From: Clostridium sp. 1001271B_151109_B4
Lineage (GTDB): Bacteria > Bacillota > Clostridia > Clostridiales > Clostridiaceae
Length of the DNA: 37,032 nt
Direction of reading: 5' to 3'
Assembly: GCF_015670405.1 (NCBI RefSeq)
Contig: NZ_JADPBQ010000006.1
Coordinates: 23,312 to 60,343, forward strand
The notes under the pieces were generated by a model. The model saw only the letters and a program-made list of their open reading frames with translations. It had not been told where the DNA came from and did no database searches. How positions within the stretch are numbered: position 1 is the first letter of the stretch; each line of letters opens with the position of its first letter. This document shows positions 24,259-34,048 of the stretch, one piece after another. The position numbers and the translations under genes were made by a program.

Positions 24259-26556
24259 ATGTTAAATAAAATAAAAGATCTATTTACTGGCACTGAAATT
24301 ATAAGTGGAAATTTTGGTATTGAAAGAGAAACGCTAAGATTAGATGCAGAAGGATTTCTGGCAGAAACAGATCATTCACTAATGTTTGGAGACAAGGCAA
24401 AAAATCCATATATAACAACAGATTTTTCAGAAAGTCAAGTAGAGGTAATTACACCAGCCTTCAAAAAAATAGAAGAGGCATATAACTTCACTAGAGCACT
24501 TTATGATATTGTTGCTATGGAAATAGATGATGAATACTTATGGCCAGAATCGATGCCATGTATTATTCCAGATGATGATAAAATACCTGTTGCAAAATTT
24601 GAGGATCATAGTAAAGAAGCTCAGGAATATAGAGAAAAATTATTAAAAAAATATGGTGGAAAAAAACAACTTATATCAGGAATTCATTATAACTTTTCAT
24701 TTGATGAAAATATAATAAATAAATTATATGAAGTAAGTGGTAAGAAAGAATCATATAAGGAATTTAAAAATAGTGTTTACTTAAAAGTAGCTAGAAATTA
24801 TCTTAGATATAGATGGCTTATAGTATATCTTTTAGGGGCAGCACCAATAGTACATGAAAGTTTTATAGGTGAAAATAAATGTCCATTAATGAAATTAACT
24901 AAGCATGGATATAGTAGTACAGGTGCTATTTCGCATAGAAATGGAAAATGTGGTTATAAAAATAAAATAGATTTATTCCCAAGTTATAGTACAGTAGATG
25001 ATCATATTAAAAGTATAGAGCAATATTTAAACGATGGACTTATTGAAAGTCATAAAGAAATTTATAGCCAAGTTAGATTAAAACCAAGTGATACAAGTAA
25101 TTTTATGGAATCACTAATAAACGATGGCATTAAGTATTTAGAGTATAGAACTATTGATATTAATCCATTTGAAAAGGGTGGAATAAGTTTAGAAGATTTA
25201 AAATTCCTACAAATATTCAATATATATCTATTGGTTAAAGAGGAAAGCAATTTTGAGAAATGGCAAGAAGAAGCATTAGAAAATCAACAGTTAATTGCTG
25301 TTTCAGGGCTTAAGGATATTGAGTTAAACAAAGATGGAAAAAATATCAATAGAATTCAATATGGATTAGAAATTTTAAATGAAGTTAAAGAAATTAATAA
25401 TGACCTAAATTTAAACTTTGAAGCAATTATAAATAATATGATAGAAAAGGTTAAGGATAGTAAATTAACTTATGCTTATAGAATTTCTGAAATTATAAAG
25501 GAAGATGGTTATATAAATACATTCTTAAATTTAGCTAAAGAATATAAAGAAGATGCTTATAAGAATAGATTTAAGTTAGAAGGGTATGAAGATTTAGAGT
25601 TATCTACACAAATTTTAATGAAGGAATCTATTAAAAGAGGTATTACTGTAAATATAGTAGATAGAAGTGAAAACTTTATATCTTTAAAGAAAAATGAAAA
25701 AATAGAATATGTTAAGCAAGCAACTAAAACATCAAAAGACACTTATGTTTCAGTATTAATAATGGAAAATAAAACTGTAACTAAAAAGGTATTAGCTGAA
25801 AAGGGAGTTAGGGTTCCACTAGGTGATGAGTTTAACAATATTGAAGAAGCAAAAAGTAAAGCAGCAAATTATATTAATAAGCCAATAGTAATAAAACCTA
25901 AGAGCACAAACTTTGGAATTGGAATTAATATTTTCCCAAATGGAGCTAACTTAGAAGATATTATTCATGCTTTTGAAATAGCATTTAAAAATGATAATAC
26001 AGTTCTTATTGAGGAGTTTATTAAGGGAAAAGAATATAGATTTTTAGTTATTGATGATGAAGTTGTTGGAATACTTCATAGAGTACCTGCAAATGTTATT
26101 GGTGATGCTAAAAAGACTATAGCTGAGCTTGTAGAAATTAAAAATCAAGATCCATTAAGAGGTAAGGGATATGTTACACCTTTAGAAAAAATAAGACTAG
26201 AAGAAAATGCAGAATTATTCTTAAAACAACAAGGAAAGAATTTTGATTATATACCTAAAAAGGATGAAATAGTGTACTTAAGAGAAAATTCTAATATAAG
26301 TACTGGTGGAGATAGTGTAGATTATACAGATGATATTCCACAAAAATTTAAAGATATTGCAGTAAATGCAGCAAAAGCAGCAGGAGCTAAAATTTGCGGT
26401 GTTGATATGATGCTTGAAGATTATAGTGATGAAAACACTAATTATGCAATCATAGAATTAAATTTCAATCCAGCAATTCATATTCACTCTTATCCATATA
26501 AAGGTAAAGAGAGAAATATAGCAAAACATGTATTGAAATTATTAGAATTAATTTAG
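24259..26556 (+). CDS. gshF: bifunctional glutamate-cysteine ligase/glutathione synthetase
   Basis: A 765-residue fusion enzyme that makes glutathione from glutamate, cysteine and glycine with two ATP. The N-terminal part (about 1-430) is a glutamate-cysteine ligase, starting ISGNFGIERETLRLDAEG, with LISGIHYNFSF and a substrate loop near GYSSTGAISHRNGKCGY (core SSTGAISHRN). The C-terminal part (about 490-765) is an ATP-grasp domain with KPIVIKPKSTNFGIG, VLIEEFIKGKEYRFLV, CGVDMML and ELNFNPAIHIHSYP. Length and order match GshF of Listeria, Streptococcus and Clostridium perfringens. AAGGAG precedes the ATG. It follows plsC closely and ends at a strong terminator. GshF is patchy among clostridia and often transferred; nothing in codon use marks it as recent here. 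Confidence 0.96.
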   Translation: MLNKIKDLFTGTEIISGNFGIERETLRLDAEGFLAETDHSLMFGDKAKNPYITTDFSESQVEVITPAFKKIEEAYNFTRALYDIVAMEIDDEYLWPESMPCIIPDDDKIPVAKFEDHSKEAQEYREKLLKKYGGKKQLISGIHYNFSFDENIINKLYEVSGKKESYKEFKNSVYLKVARNYLRYRWLIVYLLGAAPIVHESFIGENKCPLMKLTKHGYSSTGAISHRNGKCGYKNKIDLFPSYSTVDDHIKSIEQYLNDGLIESHKEIYSQVRLKPSDTSNFMESLINDGIKYLEYRTIDINPFEKGGISLEDLKFLQIFNIYLLVKEESNFEKWQEEALENQQLIAVSGLKDIELNKDGKNINRIQYGLEILNEVKEINNDLNLNFEAIINNMIEKVKDSKLTYAYRISEIIKEDGYINTFLNLAKEYKEDAYKNRFKLEGYEDLELSTQILMKESIKRGITVNIVDRSENFISLKKNEKIEYVKQATKTSKDTYVSVLIMENKTVTKKVLAEKGVRVPLGDEFNNIEEAKSKAANYINKPIVIKPKSTNFGIGINIFPNGANLEDIIHAFEIAFKNDNTVLIEEFIKGKEYRFLVIDDEVVGILHRVPANVIGDAKKTIAELVEIKNQDPLRGKGYVTPLEKIRLEENAELFLKQQGKNFDYIPKKDEIVYLRENSNISTGGDSVDYTDDIPQKFKDIAVNAAKAAGAKICGVDMMLEDYSDENTNYAIIELNFNPAIHIHSYPYKGKERNIAKHVLKLLELI

Positions 26557-26562
26557 ATTTTT

Positions 26563-26611
26563 ATAACCCTAAGGTAGGTGTTTAATAAATACTTGCCTTA
26601 GGGTTATTTTT
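26563..26611 (+). terminator. terminator after gshF
   Basis: A stem of about 20 bp (26563-26583 with 26587-26607, containing ATAACCCTAAGG/CCTTAGGGTTAT and a few G-T or mismatched pairs), followed by T residues. Confidence 0.9.
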
Positions 26612-26785
26612 ATGAACATAACAACGAATAAAGTAGTATTATAGAATGAAATCATTAAATATGTTAATATTATATTAGTAAGAGGAAAGTCAGAAGAAGC
26701 ACTGTGGTTTTAATATTAAAAGGGATACGATAAGTTGAAATTATAATTTATCTAAAATAATAAAGAGATTTTAATGAGGTTTTAT

Positions 26786-27895
26786 ATGAAGTTAATTTAC
26801 GAAATGAAAAAAGAAAGATATGAAGAAATAATATCCAAGTCATTAAATAATGTAATTGAATCATCAAAGAGAATTGATAGAAGTAATGCCTATAAAGCTT
26901 TCTCATTGGTTAGTATACCTATGTTTATAATGCTTCTGGTATTGAAGTATATATTAACAGGATTTAATTTGCAAAGTGAAGATGTTGTTCAAATAATACT
27001 ATGCATAGTTTTATTTTACTTATATTTTGAAATATTATTAAAAATAATTCCTAGAATGTTAAAAAAGTTATTAAGGAATAGATTAGAAAGCATGTTTTCA
27101 CAAAAGTTAGCTAATATGCCTGAAATAATAAAGATAACATTAGAAATAGATAATAAGAGGATAATATATAATAGGAAGAATTATATTGAGGAAATTATTT
27201 ATGGTGCTATAGATGAAATAAAGATTATAGATGATTTTATTCAAATTCAATATATAAAAGATTCTATTATTTATATTCCAAGGGAAGCTTTTAAAGAGAT
27301 AGATGATTTTAATGAATGTTATAAAATATTAAAAGAAAATAAGGATAATGCTGTAAAAACAATATTGACTATAGATAATCCAGATATTTCTTTTACGAAG
27401 ACAGAAGAGGATATTATAAACTATAACAAATATATAGATAGTACTGAAGCAGGAAAGATTATTCTAAGTATGTTAAATGAATATCTTATAAAGTTTACAA
27501 TTATAATTATGATATTTATTTTGATAGTTATTATTTGTATGATAGGTTTTTATGGGGGGATAGTTGTTATAGTTGCGACTTTAATATCAATTATTATTTT
27601 AAAGAAAAGAAATGCAATGAAAAAGCAAGTATTAAAAAATCAAATTAAGCTGTTTAAAGAATCAAAATGTAAAGAAAATAAATACGTTAAGATGAATGAA
27701 AAGGAAATTGAGTTTTCTAGAGATGAATATCGATATATTATTAAATATAAGGGAATTAATAATATAAAAGAAGAAAATAACTTAATTCTTTTATTAAAAG
27801 ATAACAGTTTAATTGAATATATTCCATGTAGGATTTTTAGTAATGTTGATGATAAAGAAAAATTTATAAGTTTACTAAAAAGCAAATTAAATTAG
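26786..27895 (+). CDS. membrane protein with two YcxB-like repeats
   Basis: 369 residues of internally duplicated design. Each half has a pair of membrane helices (about 35-85 and 235-275) followed by a soluble beta-rich module of YcxB type. The modules share the outline I-Y-x-I-x-x-I-K, a short strand, then YIPREAF (first) and YIPCRIF (second) and a final helix. YcxB-like domains resemble PH folds and have no established function. ATG 26786 is preferred because GAGG lies six bases upstream; an ATG at 26774 overlaps that site. It stands alone between the gshF terminator and a long gene-free stretch. The YcxB assignment is by pattern and is moderate. Confidence 0.6.
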   Translation: MKLIYEMKKERYEEIISKSLNNVIESSKRIDRSNAYKAFSLVSIPMFIMLLVLKYILTGFNLQSEDVVQIILCIVLFYLYFEILLKIIPRMLKKLLRNRLESMFSQKLANMPEIIKITLEIDNKRIIYNRKNYIEEIIYGAIDEIKIIDDFIQIQYIKDSIIYIPREAFKEIDDFNECYKILKENKDNAVKTILTIDNPDISFTKTEEDIINYNKYIDSTEAGKIILSMLNEYLIKFTIIIMIFILIVIICMIGFYGGIVVIVATLISIIILKKRNAMKKQVLKNQIKLFKESKCKENKYVKMNEKEIEFSRDEYRYIIKYKGINNIKEENNLILLLKDNSLIEYIPCRIFSNVDDKEKFISLLKSKLN

Positions 27896-28588
27896 TAAAT
27901 TGGATATAATAAAAATAAAATACATATAAGCTAATTTACTACTAAAAACAATGAATATTGTAACCAAAATAAAATTGGTGTTATGCAGTTCAATATATAA
28001 AAGAAAAAAGAATATTATATTGGAGGGAATATTGAAATTGAGTCGTAGAATTTAATAATTGATGGAAGAGAATTTGCGTGAAGAAGATTATACTGTTTGA
28101 ACGATAATCAGTTTATAATCTTTAGCAAATTATCTGTAATCAATTATATAAATTCAAGACGAGATTTCACTAATTCATGGAAAGATAATATTCTTTTTTC
28201 GTTCTTACATTTTCAACAAATATAAATTTAGTTGAAAAAAAGTTCCAAATTGGATATAATGGGTTATGATATAAAATAAGTTAAATGAATATATTTAGGT
28301 AAACTTAAGTGTATTTAATTAAGTTGTTTTATATAATTAGGACGTGAAAATTATATTTAAATACAGCTTAGCAACATTAAACAAGGAATGAATTAACATA
28401 GTCAGATGTTAAGCTTTGTAAATGCAATGTTAAGAAAATAACTTTTAAAGTATTTTTGTTAATTAAGTGAATTGAACGTATTAATTTATAAAAGAATATC
28501 AATAAATAATAGAGAGTTGATTTTATACAACTTTTATTTTTGTGCAATAAATTAGAGTAGTGATAGATAAAAAGTATGGAGGATTTAG
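27896..28588. other. 690-bp gene-free stretch before rnjA
   Basis: No convincing gene in either direction. The 14-base string AAATTGGATATAAT occurs twice, at 27897-27910 and 28247-28260. A possible promoter TTGTTA (28456-28461) and TATTAA (28479-28484) has a 17-bp spacer. A small hairpin (AGAGTTG/CAACTTT) with a following T run lies at about 28511-28542, directly before rnjA. A plus-strand frame at about 28090-28225 is open but lacks a start and looks like decayed sequence. Confidence 0.4.
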
Positions 28589-30253
28589 ATGGAAAGCAAG
28601 AAGAAGATAAAGGTCATACCATTAGGTGGGCTTGGTGAAATAGGAAAAAATATAACAGTAATAGAATATGGTGACGAAATAGTTGTAGTAGATTGTGGTA
28701 TGACTTTCCCAGATTCAGAAATGTATGGGATAGATGTAGTAATTCCAGATGTAACTTATTTAGTTAATAATATAGAAAAGGTAAAGGGATTCTTTATAAC
28801 GCATGGACATGAAGATCATATAGGGGCAATTCCTTATATACTAAAACAAGTTAATGTTCCTATATTTGCAACTAATTTAACAGTAGGATTAATAGAAAGC
28901 AAGCTTGAAGAACATAAAATGCTAGATATAGTTAGTTTAAATGTTGTTAAGCCTGGAGATATAATAAAATTAGATAAATTAAAGGTTGAATTTATAAGAA
29001 CAAATCATAGTATAGCTGATAGTTGTTCATTAGCAATTCATACTCCATTAGGAATAATAGTTCATACTGGAGATTTTAAGGTTGATTTTACTCCAGTTGA
29101 TGGAAATGTAATTGACTTACAAAGGTTTGCAAAGCTTGGAAAGCAAGGAGTACTATTACTTATGGCAGATAGTACTAATGCCTGTCATCCAGGATATACT
29201 ATGTCAGAAAAGACAGTGGGAGAAAGGTTAGATAATTTATTTTCTAAAGGAAAGGGAAGAATAATTGTTGCGACTTTTGCTTCTAATATTCATAGATTAC
29301 AACAAATAATTAATTCTTCAATTAAGTATGGAAGAAAAGTTGCTTTTAGCGGAAGAAGTATGGAAAAAATATCAGATGTTGCAGTTAAACTTGGATATTT
29401 AGATATTCCAGAAGGGTTAGTAGTTGATTTAAAGGATTTAAGGCTTTATAACAATAATCAAATAACTATTGTAACTACAGGAAGTCAAGGAGAGCCTATG
29501 TCAGCTCTTACTAGAATTGCTGCATCTACACATAAAAATATACAAATTGAAAAAGATGATATGATAATTATTTCTGCTAGTCCAATACCAGGAAACGAGA
29601 AGGCTGTTTCAAGAGTAATAAATGAATTAACTCATAAGGGTGCAGAAGTTATTTATAAGTCAATTGAAGAAATTCATGTTTCAGGTCATGCTTGTGAACA
29701 AGAATTAAAGCTTATACATTCAATATTAAAACCAAAATATTTTGTACCAGTACATGGTGAATATAAGCATTTAAGAAAACATATATTAATTGCTGAAGAA
29801 GTTGGTTTAGAAAAAGAAAAATCATTTATATTAGAAAATGGTGATGTATTAAGTTTAAGTAGAAAATCAGCATGTATTGCTAAAAAGGTTCAAGCAGGTA
29901 ATATATTAGTTGATGGAAGCGGAATTGGTGATGTAGGAAATATAGTATTAAGGGATAGAAAAAACTTATCTAGAGATGGTATCATTAATGTTATTGTTGC
30001 AATTGAAAAAGAAAGTCGTGCAATAGTTGGTGGTCCAGATATAATTACAAGAGGATTTGTATATGTTAGAGAATCAGAAGAATTAGTAAATGAAATAAAA
30101 GAAATTTCTTATGAAAGCATTCAAAAGTCTATAGATAATAACGTGTTTAAATGGTCTGAGATTAAAAATAATATCAGAAGTGATATTGGTTCATTTATAT
30201 ATAGTAAAACAAAGAGAAAACCTATAATAGTACCAATTATAATGGAAGTATAA
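28589..30253 (+). CDS. rnjA: ribonuclease J
   Basis: 554 residues, the standard RNase J length. A metallo-beta-lactamase core holds a beta-CASP insert. Metal ligands are in THGHEDHIGA (H72, H74, D76, H77), HTGDF and the later SGHA motif; PVHGEYKHL marks the beta-CASP end. RNase J is both an endonuclease and a 5'-3' exonuclease in mRNA decay and rRNA processing. GGAGGA precedes the ATG by seven bases. Clostridia may carry one or two paralogues and I cannot tell which this is. It is monocistronic with a long upstream gap that may hold a leader. Confidence 0.95.
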   Translation: MESKKKIKVIPLGGLGEIGKNITVIEYGDEIVVVDCGMTFPDSEMYGIDVVIPDVTYLVNNIEKVKGFFITHGHEDHIGAIPYILKQVNVPIFATNLTVGLIESKLEEHKMLDIVSLNVVKPGDIIKLDKLKVEFIRTNHSIADSCSLAIHTPLGIIVHTGDFKVDFTPVDGNVIDLQRFAKLGKQGVLLLMADSTNACHPGYTMSEKTVGERLDNLFSKGKGRIIVATFASNIHRLQQIINSSIKYGRKVAFSGRSMEKISDVAVKLGYLDIPEGLVVDLKDLRLYNNNQITIVTTGSQGEPMSALTRIAASTHKNIQIEKDDMIIISASPIPGNEKAVSRVINELTHKGAEVIYKSIEEIHVSGHACEQELKLIHSILKPKYFVPVHGEYKHLRKHILIAEEVGLEKEKSFILENGDVLSLSRKSACIAKKVQAGNILVDGSGIGDVGNIVLRDRKNLSRDGIINVIVAIEKESRAIVGGPDIITRGFVYVRESEELVNEIKEISYESIQKSIDNNVFKWSEIKNNIRSDIGSFIYSKTKRKPIIVPIIMEV

Positions 30254-30267
30254 TTAATAAAATAAAT

Positions 30268-30306
30268 GAAGAAGAGTTTGATATTTATATATTCAAACTC
30301 TTCTTT
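30268..30306 (+). terminator. bidirectional terminator between rnjA and the YopX-like gene
   Basis: GAAGAAGAGTTTGA (30268-30281) pairs with TCAAACTCTTCTTT (30293-30306). T residues follow on plus, and A-rich sequence on the left would give U residues on minus. Confidence 0.85.
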
Positions 30307-30321
30307 TAAATTTAAATAAAA

Positions 30322-30783
30322 TTATAATTTTATAGGTATTTTAATTTTGCTGTTATTTTTACTTAGTTTGTAAGTGAAGATATTACCAATTACTTTAACA
30401 GGTTTGTAAGTAGAAAATGTAGCTGAAAATAAAAGGTCCTTAAATTGATTAAGATACATACCTTCATCTAAAGCCGTTTGCTCTGTATTACCAGATAAAA
30501 GTTGTTTTGCTACGAAACAGCCATTTTCATAAGCTACTTCTGCAGTTTTCTTATAAGTAAAGCTATTTTCTTGATAAATAATAACGTCACCTTCAAAAAT
30601 TTCACGGCCTAAAGAATCATATATTCCAGTAGGCATTAGTAAAATACAATCATCTAATGCTATTATTTCTTCCTCATCTTTATCATAGTAATAAACTTGC
30701 TTATCTATATAATCTATTCTAGTTACTTTAAAACATTTTTTTGAAATTTTATTATATATTTTAAATTTTAGTTTATTATTCAT
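30322..30783 (-). CDS. YopX-like protein
   Basis: 153 residues. The segment TGIYDSLGREIFEGDVIIY matches the core of YopX proteins (TGLKDKNGKEIYEGDIV), a small beta-barrel family common in prophages and also scattered in clostridial chromosomes. The N-terminal half (LKFKIYNKISKKCFKVTRIDY) also fits. I chose ATG 30783, seven bases after GGAGGG; a TTG at 30798 is in frame but lies inside the ribosome site. The function of YopX is unknown. It is divergent from the fragments at 30953-31232. Confidence 0.6.
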   Translation of the reverse strand: MNNKLKFKIYNKISKKCFKVTRIDYIDKQVYYYDKDEEEIIALDDCILLMPTGIYDSLGREIFEGDVIIYQENSFTYKKTAEVAYENGCFVAKQLLSGNTEQTALDEGMYLNQFKDLLFSATFSTYKPVKVIGNIFTYKLSKNNSKIKIPIKL

Positions 30784-30952
30784 AATAAAACCCTCCAACC
30801 TCTCATATATCTAAATTATCCCTAACCTATAGTATATTATAACAAATTGGAAAATATTTGAAAATAGATTTATAAATAATTACATAATAATTATTTTAAA
30901 CTCATAAATATAAATTATGATTCAATTAAATTGTTCAAATTAAGGGGGTTAA

Positions 30953-31232
30953 ATGTTTACTATTGAGGAAATAAAAAAAATAAAATATCCTTCTGAATTA
31001 TTTAGTGAGGATGTTGAAACTATGAAAAAGCAGTATATTGAGTTAATGAAGATTTACTGTAAATGGAGCAATACCTAACTCTTTAAATTTATGGTTAAAA
31101 GCAAAGGATGGAAGTAATCCATTTGAAGAATATAGTACTTGGTCAAATGTTATAAATAGTATTGGAGAATTAACAGTTAAAAGAAAAATAATTGATAATG
31201 ATGATTTGTATAAAAAGATAGGTGGAAATTGA
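30953..31232 (+). pseudogene. broken small gene(s), origin uncertain
   Basis: A 41-codon ORF (30953-31078) with a good AGGGGG ribosome site begins MFTIEEIKKIKYPSELF and holds YIELMKIY, which resembles the helix before HPD in J-domains; the HPD itself is absent. In the next frame, 31050-31232 reads IPNSLNLWLKAKDGSNPFEEY and STWSNVINSIGEL, reminiscent of the C-terminal segment of mobile-element primase-helicases. The overlap and frame change suggest decay or a deletion junction. Neither family assignment is strong. Confidence 0.4.
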
Positions 31233-31263
31233 ATATATATTAAATAATAATTACTATTATTTA

Positions 31264-31294
31264 ATTACATAATAGATGAATTTTATGCTATAAT
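31264..31294 (+). promoter_or_regulatory. extended -10 promoter of the DUF3783 gene
   Basis: TGCTATAAT (31286-31294) is an extended -10 element. TTACAT at 31264-31269 is a weak -35 with a 19-bp spacer. Confidence 0.5.
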
Positions 31295-31344
31295 TAGGAT
31301 ATAATTTATATTGACAGTTGAAGTTAAAAAATGGAGGTTTATTT

Positions 31345-31767
31345 ATGACATTTGCAAAATTAGATATGAATGATAATTCACAGGTAGAAGGAAGAGCTTG
31401 TGTAATTATTTATAACATAGGTGGAAAAGAACTTAAATCAATTCAAGGGTATGCTTCACTTTTAGGAATTAGAGACCAAATAGTTTTATATCCTAGAAAT
31501 GCTGATACAGTTATGAAGGATATACTAGAAAATAATATAAAATCAGATTGTATTGATGGAAGAAAAGAAAGAGCTATAATATTTAATGCATTATCACCTG
31601 CAAAAATAAATGTATTTTTAGAAAACTTAAGAAAGCTAAAAATTAATAATGTATTAAAAGCTACAGTAACTGAAACATCAGTTAATTGGACTCTTAACGA
31701 GGTTGTTGCAAATCTTTCCGCAGAACGTATGGCAATTAGTCAAGGAAAGTTTGATGCTCATCACTAA
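31345..31767 (+). CDS. DUF3783-domain protein
   Basis: 140 residues from ATG 31345 (TGGAGG eight bases upstream; an earlier in-frame start at 31318 lacks one). The protein is soluble, with CVIIYNIGGKELKSIQGYASLLGIRDQIVLYP near the start and a second alpha/beta unit around AIIFNALSPAKINVFLENLRK (short cores quoted). This is the layout of DUF3783, a small clostridial family of unknown function. It has its own promoter and terminator and so is transcribed alone. Confidence 0.7.
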   Translation: MTFAKLDMNDNSQVEGRACVIIYNIGGKELKSIQGYASLLGIRDQIVLYPRNADTVMKDILENNIKSDCIDGRKERAIIFNALSPAKINVFLENLRKLKINNVLKATVTETSVNWTLNEVVANLSAERMAISQGKFDAHH

Positions 31768-31778
31768 TTAAAAATATT

Positions 31779-31814
31779 AAAGTAAGATTTATGTTTATAA
31801 ATCTTACTTTTTTT
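31779..31814 (+). terminator. terminator after the DUF3783 gene
   Basis: AAAGTAAGATTTAT pairs with ATAAATCTTACTTT (31797-31810) around a GTTT loop, followed by T residues. Confidence 0.92.
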
Positions 31815-31929
31815 GCAGTATAATAGCATTTTTAATATAAAAGTAGCATATTTGTTTTATTGTTTGTATATTAAAACTTATGTATAATTTCATTAGAGAT
31901 ATGATAACAGTTACAGGAGGGGAATGGAG

Positions 31930-33939
31930 ATGTATAAGTATGGAAGAGGAATGTGGAAAAGAATTGAAGATGGAAATGAGCTATCATGGGTTATAGGTAA
32001 TGGTATTGGTGGATATGCAAATCATACAGTTGCTGGTGGCGGTGCTCAAGCATTTCATGGGTATTTAATTGCATCTTTAAATGCACCAGTAAATAGAAAA
32101 TTGATTTTAACGAGAACACAAGAACAGATTAAAATTAATGATAGAGAGTATGATTTAACATCACAACAATATATTGGAATTTCAAAAAATGGACAAGAGT
32201 ACTTAGAACAGTTTATTTTGGATACGGTACCAGAATATTATTATTCAATTGAAGATGTATCTATTAAAAAGACTATATCAATAGAATATGGACATAATAC
32301 TGTTGTTGTATGTTATGAAATTGAAAATGGAAGTGAAGATGCAACATTAAAGGTAGTACCTTTATTTAATTATAGAGAAGCTGGAGAAACTAGTGAAAGA
32401 GGAGATTTAAGATTTAATGTAAAGACTAGTGAAAAAACATTAACTTTAGTACCAGCGAAAGATAAAAATATAAAAATAGACTTTTATACTTCAGAGGGAA
32501 GTTTTTATGATAGAAGTTTAATTCCTACAAGTATGGCAACACCAAATTATTTAATAGAAGAAAATCATTTTTATATGATAGACCATAGAACAGGTTTCTT
32601 AGGGGTAGATAATCATTATACACCTTATGAAGTTCATATTGAATTAAAACCTTTTGAAAAGAAAAGATTTTATGTTAAATGTACTATTGAAGGATTAAAT
32701 GAAAAAAGCGGATTTGAAATAGTAAATGAGTATAAAAAGAGAGCTGAAGGGTTAGTTGAAAATGCTAATTTAAATGATGACTTTGCAAATAATTTAGTTA
32801 AAGCTGGTGATCATTTCATTGTTAATAGAGAAAGCACAGGACTAAAAACTATTTTAGCTGGATTACCATGGTTTACAGATTGGGGTAGAGATACAATGAT
32901 TGCTTTTGAAGGTCTTACTTTAGTTACAAAAAGATTTGATGAAGCAAGAGAAATTTTAGAGTCATTTGCAAGATATATTAAAAATGGACTAGTTCCTAAT
33001 GTATTTCCAGATGCCAATACTGAGCCAGGATACAATACAGTAGATGCTTCACTTTGGTATTTCCAAGCCGTTTATAAGTATTTAAAATATACTGGTGGTG
33101 AAAGTGATTATAAATTTGTTAAAGAAAAGCTATATCCAAAGTTAAAGGAAATATATAAGGCATATTCTACTAAAACAGACTTTTCAATTGGAATGGATAG
33201 TGATGGATTAGTATTTGCAGGGGGAGGACTTGATCAAGTAACATGGATGGATGTTAGAGTTGGAGATTTGGTTGTTACGCCTAGGCATGGAAAGCCAGTT
33301 GAAATTAATGCTTTATGGTATAATGCATTAAAAATAATGGAAGAACTATGTGAGAAATTTGGTGATGATCCTTTTGAGTACAACGAACTTTCTTGCAGAG
33401 TAAAAGAATCATTTAATAATAAATTTTGGAATGAAGAAAAAAATTGTCTTTATGATGTAGTTGATGAAGATGATGATAAAATAAGACCAAATCAAATTTG
33501 GGCAGTATCATTGCCGTTTGCTGTATTAGATAGAGAAAAAGAAAAGAAAATAGTTAGTACAGTATATAAGCATTTATATGCCACTTATGGATTACGTTCT
33601 CTTTCATTTATGGATAAAGATTATAAAAAGAAATATATAGGAAAATTAATTGATAGAGATTGTGCATATCATATGGGAACTACTTGGGCTTTCTTAATTG
33701 GAGGATTTATAACAGCATATTGTAAAGTAAATGACTATTCTAAAGAAGCTATAGAAAAAGCAAATCATATGTGTAAGGTTTTTGAAGATACTATGAAAGA
33801 TGGATGTATTAATGGTATTGCCGAAATATTTGATGGTGATTTTGCTTCAACAGGAAGAGGATGTTATTCTCAAGCTTGGAGTATAGCAGAGGTATTAAGA
33901 GCGTATTCTCAAGATGTATTGCCGTATTTAAATAAGTAA
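31930..33939 (+). CDS. glycogen debranching enzyme (amylo-alpha-1,6-glucosidase)
   Basis: 669 residues in the archaeal/bacterial GDE family, which removes alpha-1,6 branches left after glycogen phosphorylase. An N-terminal domain (about 15-240; WVIGNGIGGYANHTVAGG, RxxHGYL-like AFHGYLIAS) leads into an (alpha/alpha)6 barrel. The barrel has GLPWFTDWGRDTMIAFEGL, ANTEPGYNTVDASLWYF, TWMDVRVG and GRGCYSQAWSIAEVLRA (family blocks, cores quoted). ATG 31930 is eight bases after AGGAGGGG. An ATG at 31924 is only two bases away and less likely. There are no other glycogen genes in the window. Confidence 0.93.
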   Translation: MYKYGRGMWKRIEDGNELSWVIGNGIGGYANHTVAGGGAQAFHGYLIASLNAPVNRKLILTRTQEQIKINDREYDLTSQQYIGISKNGQEYLEQFILDTVPEYYYSIEDVSIKKTISIEYGHNTVVVCYEIENGSEDATLKVVPLFNYREAGETSERGDLRFNVKTSEKTLTLVPAKDKNIKIDFYTSEGSFYDRSLIPTSMATPNYLIEENHFYMIDHRTGFLGVDNHYTPYEVHIELKPFEKKRFYVKCTIEGLNEKSGFEIVNEYKKRAEGLVENANLNDDFANNLVKAGDHFIVNRESTGLKTILAGLPWFTDWGRDTMIAFEGLTLVTKRFDEAREILESFARYIKNGLVPNVFPDANTEPGYNTVDASLWYFQAVYKYLKYTGGESDYKFVKEKLYPKLKEIYKAYSTKTDFSIGMDSDGLVFAGGGLDQVTWMDVRVGDLVVTPRHGKPVEINALWYNALKIMEELCEKFGDDPFEYNELSCRVKESFNNKFWNEEKNCLYDVVDEDDDKIRPNQIWAVSLPFAVLDREKEKKIVSTVYKHLYATYGLRSLSFMDKDYKKKYIGKLIDRDCAYHMGTTWAFLIGGFITAYCKVNDYSKEAIEKANHMCKVFEDTMKDGCINGIAEIFDGDFASTGRGCYSQAWSIAEVLRAYSQDVLPYLNK

Positions 33940-34048
33940 TAAAATCTAATTCTATATTTACTTTGGTATATTATTAAATTTATAAACATATAACTAAAAT
34001 ATCGTTGAAAATTTAAGAGGAAAATAATTAATTTAGGAGAGGATATAT

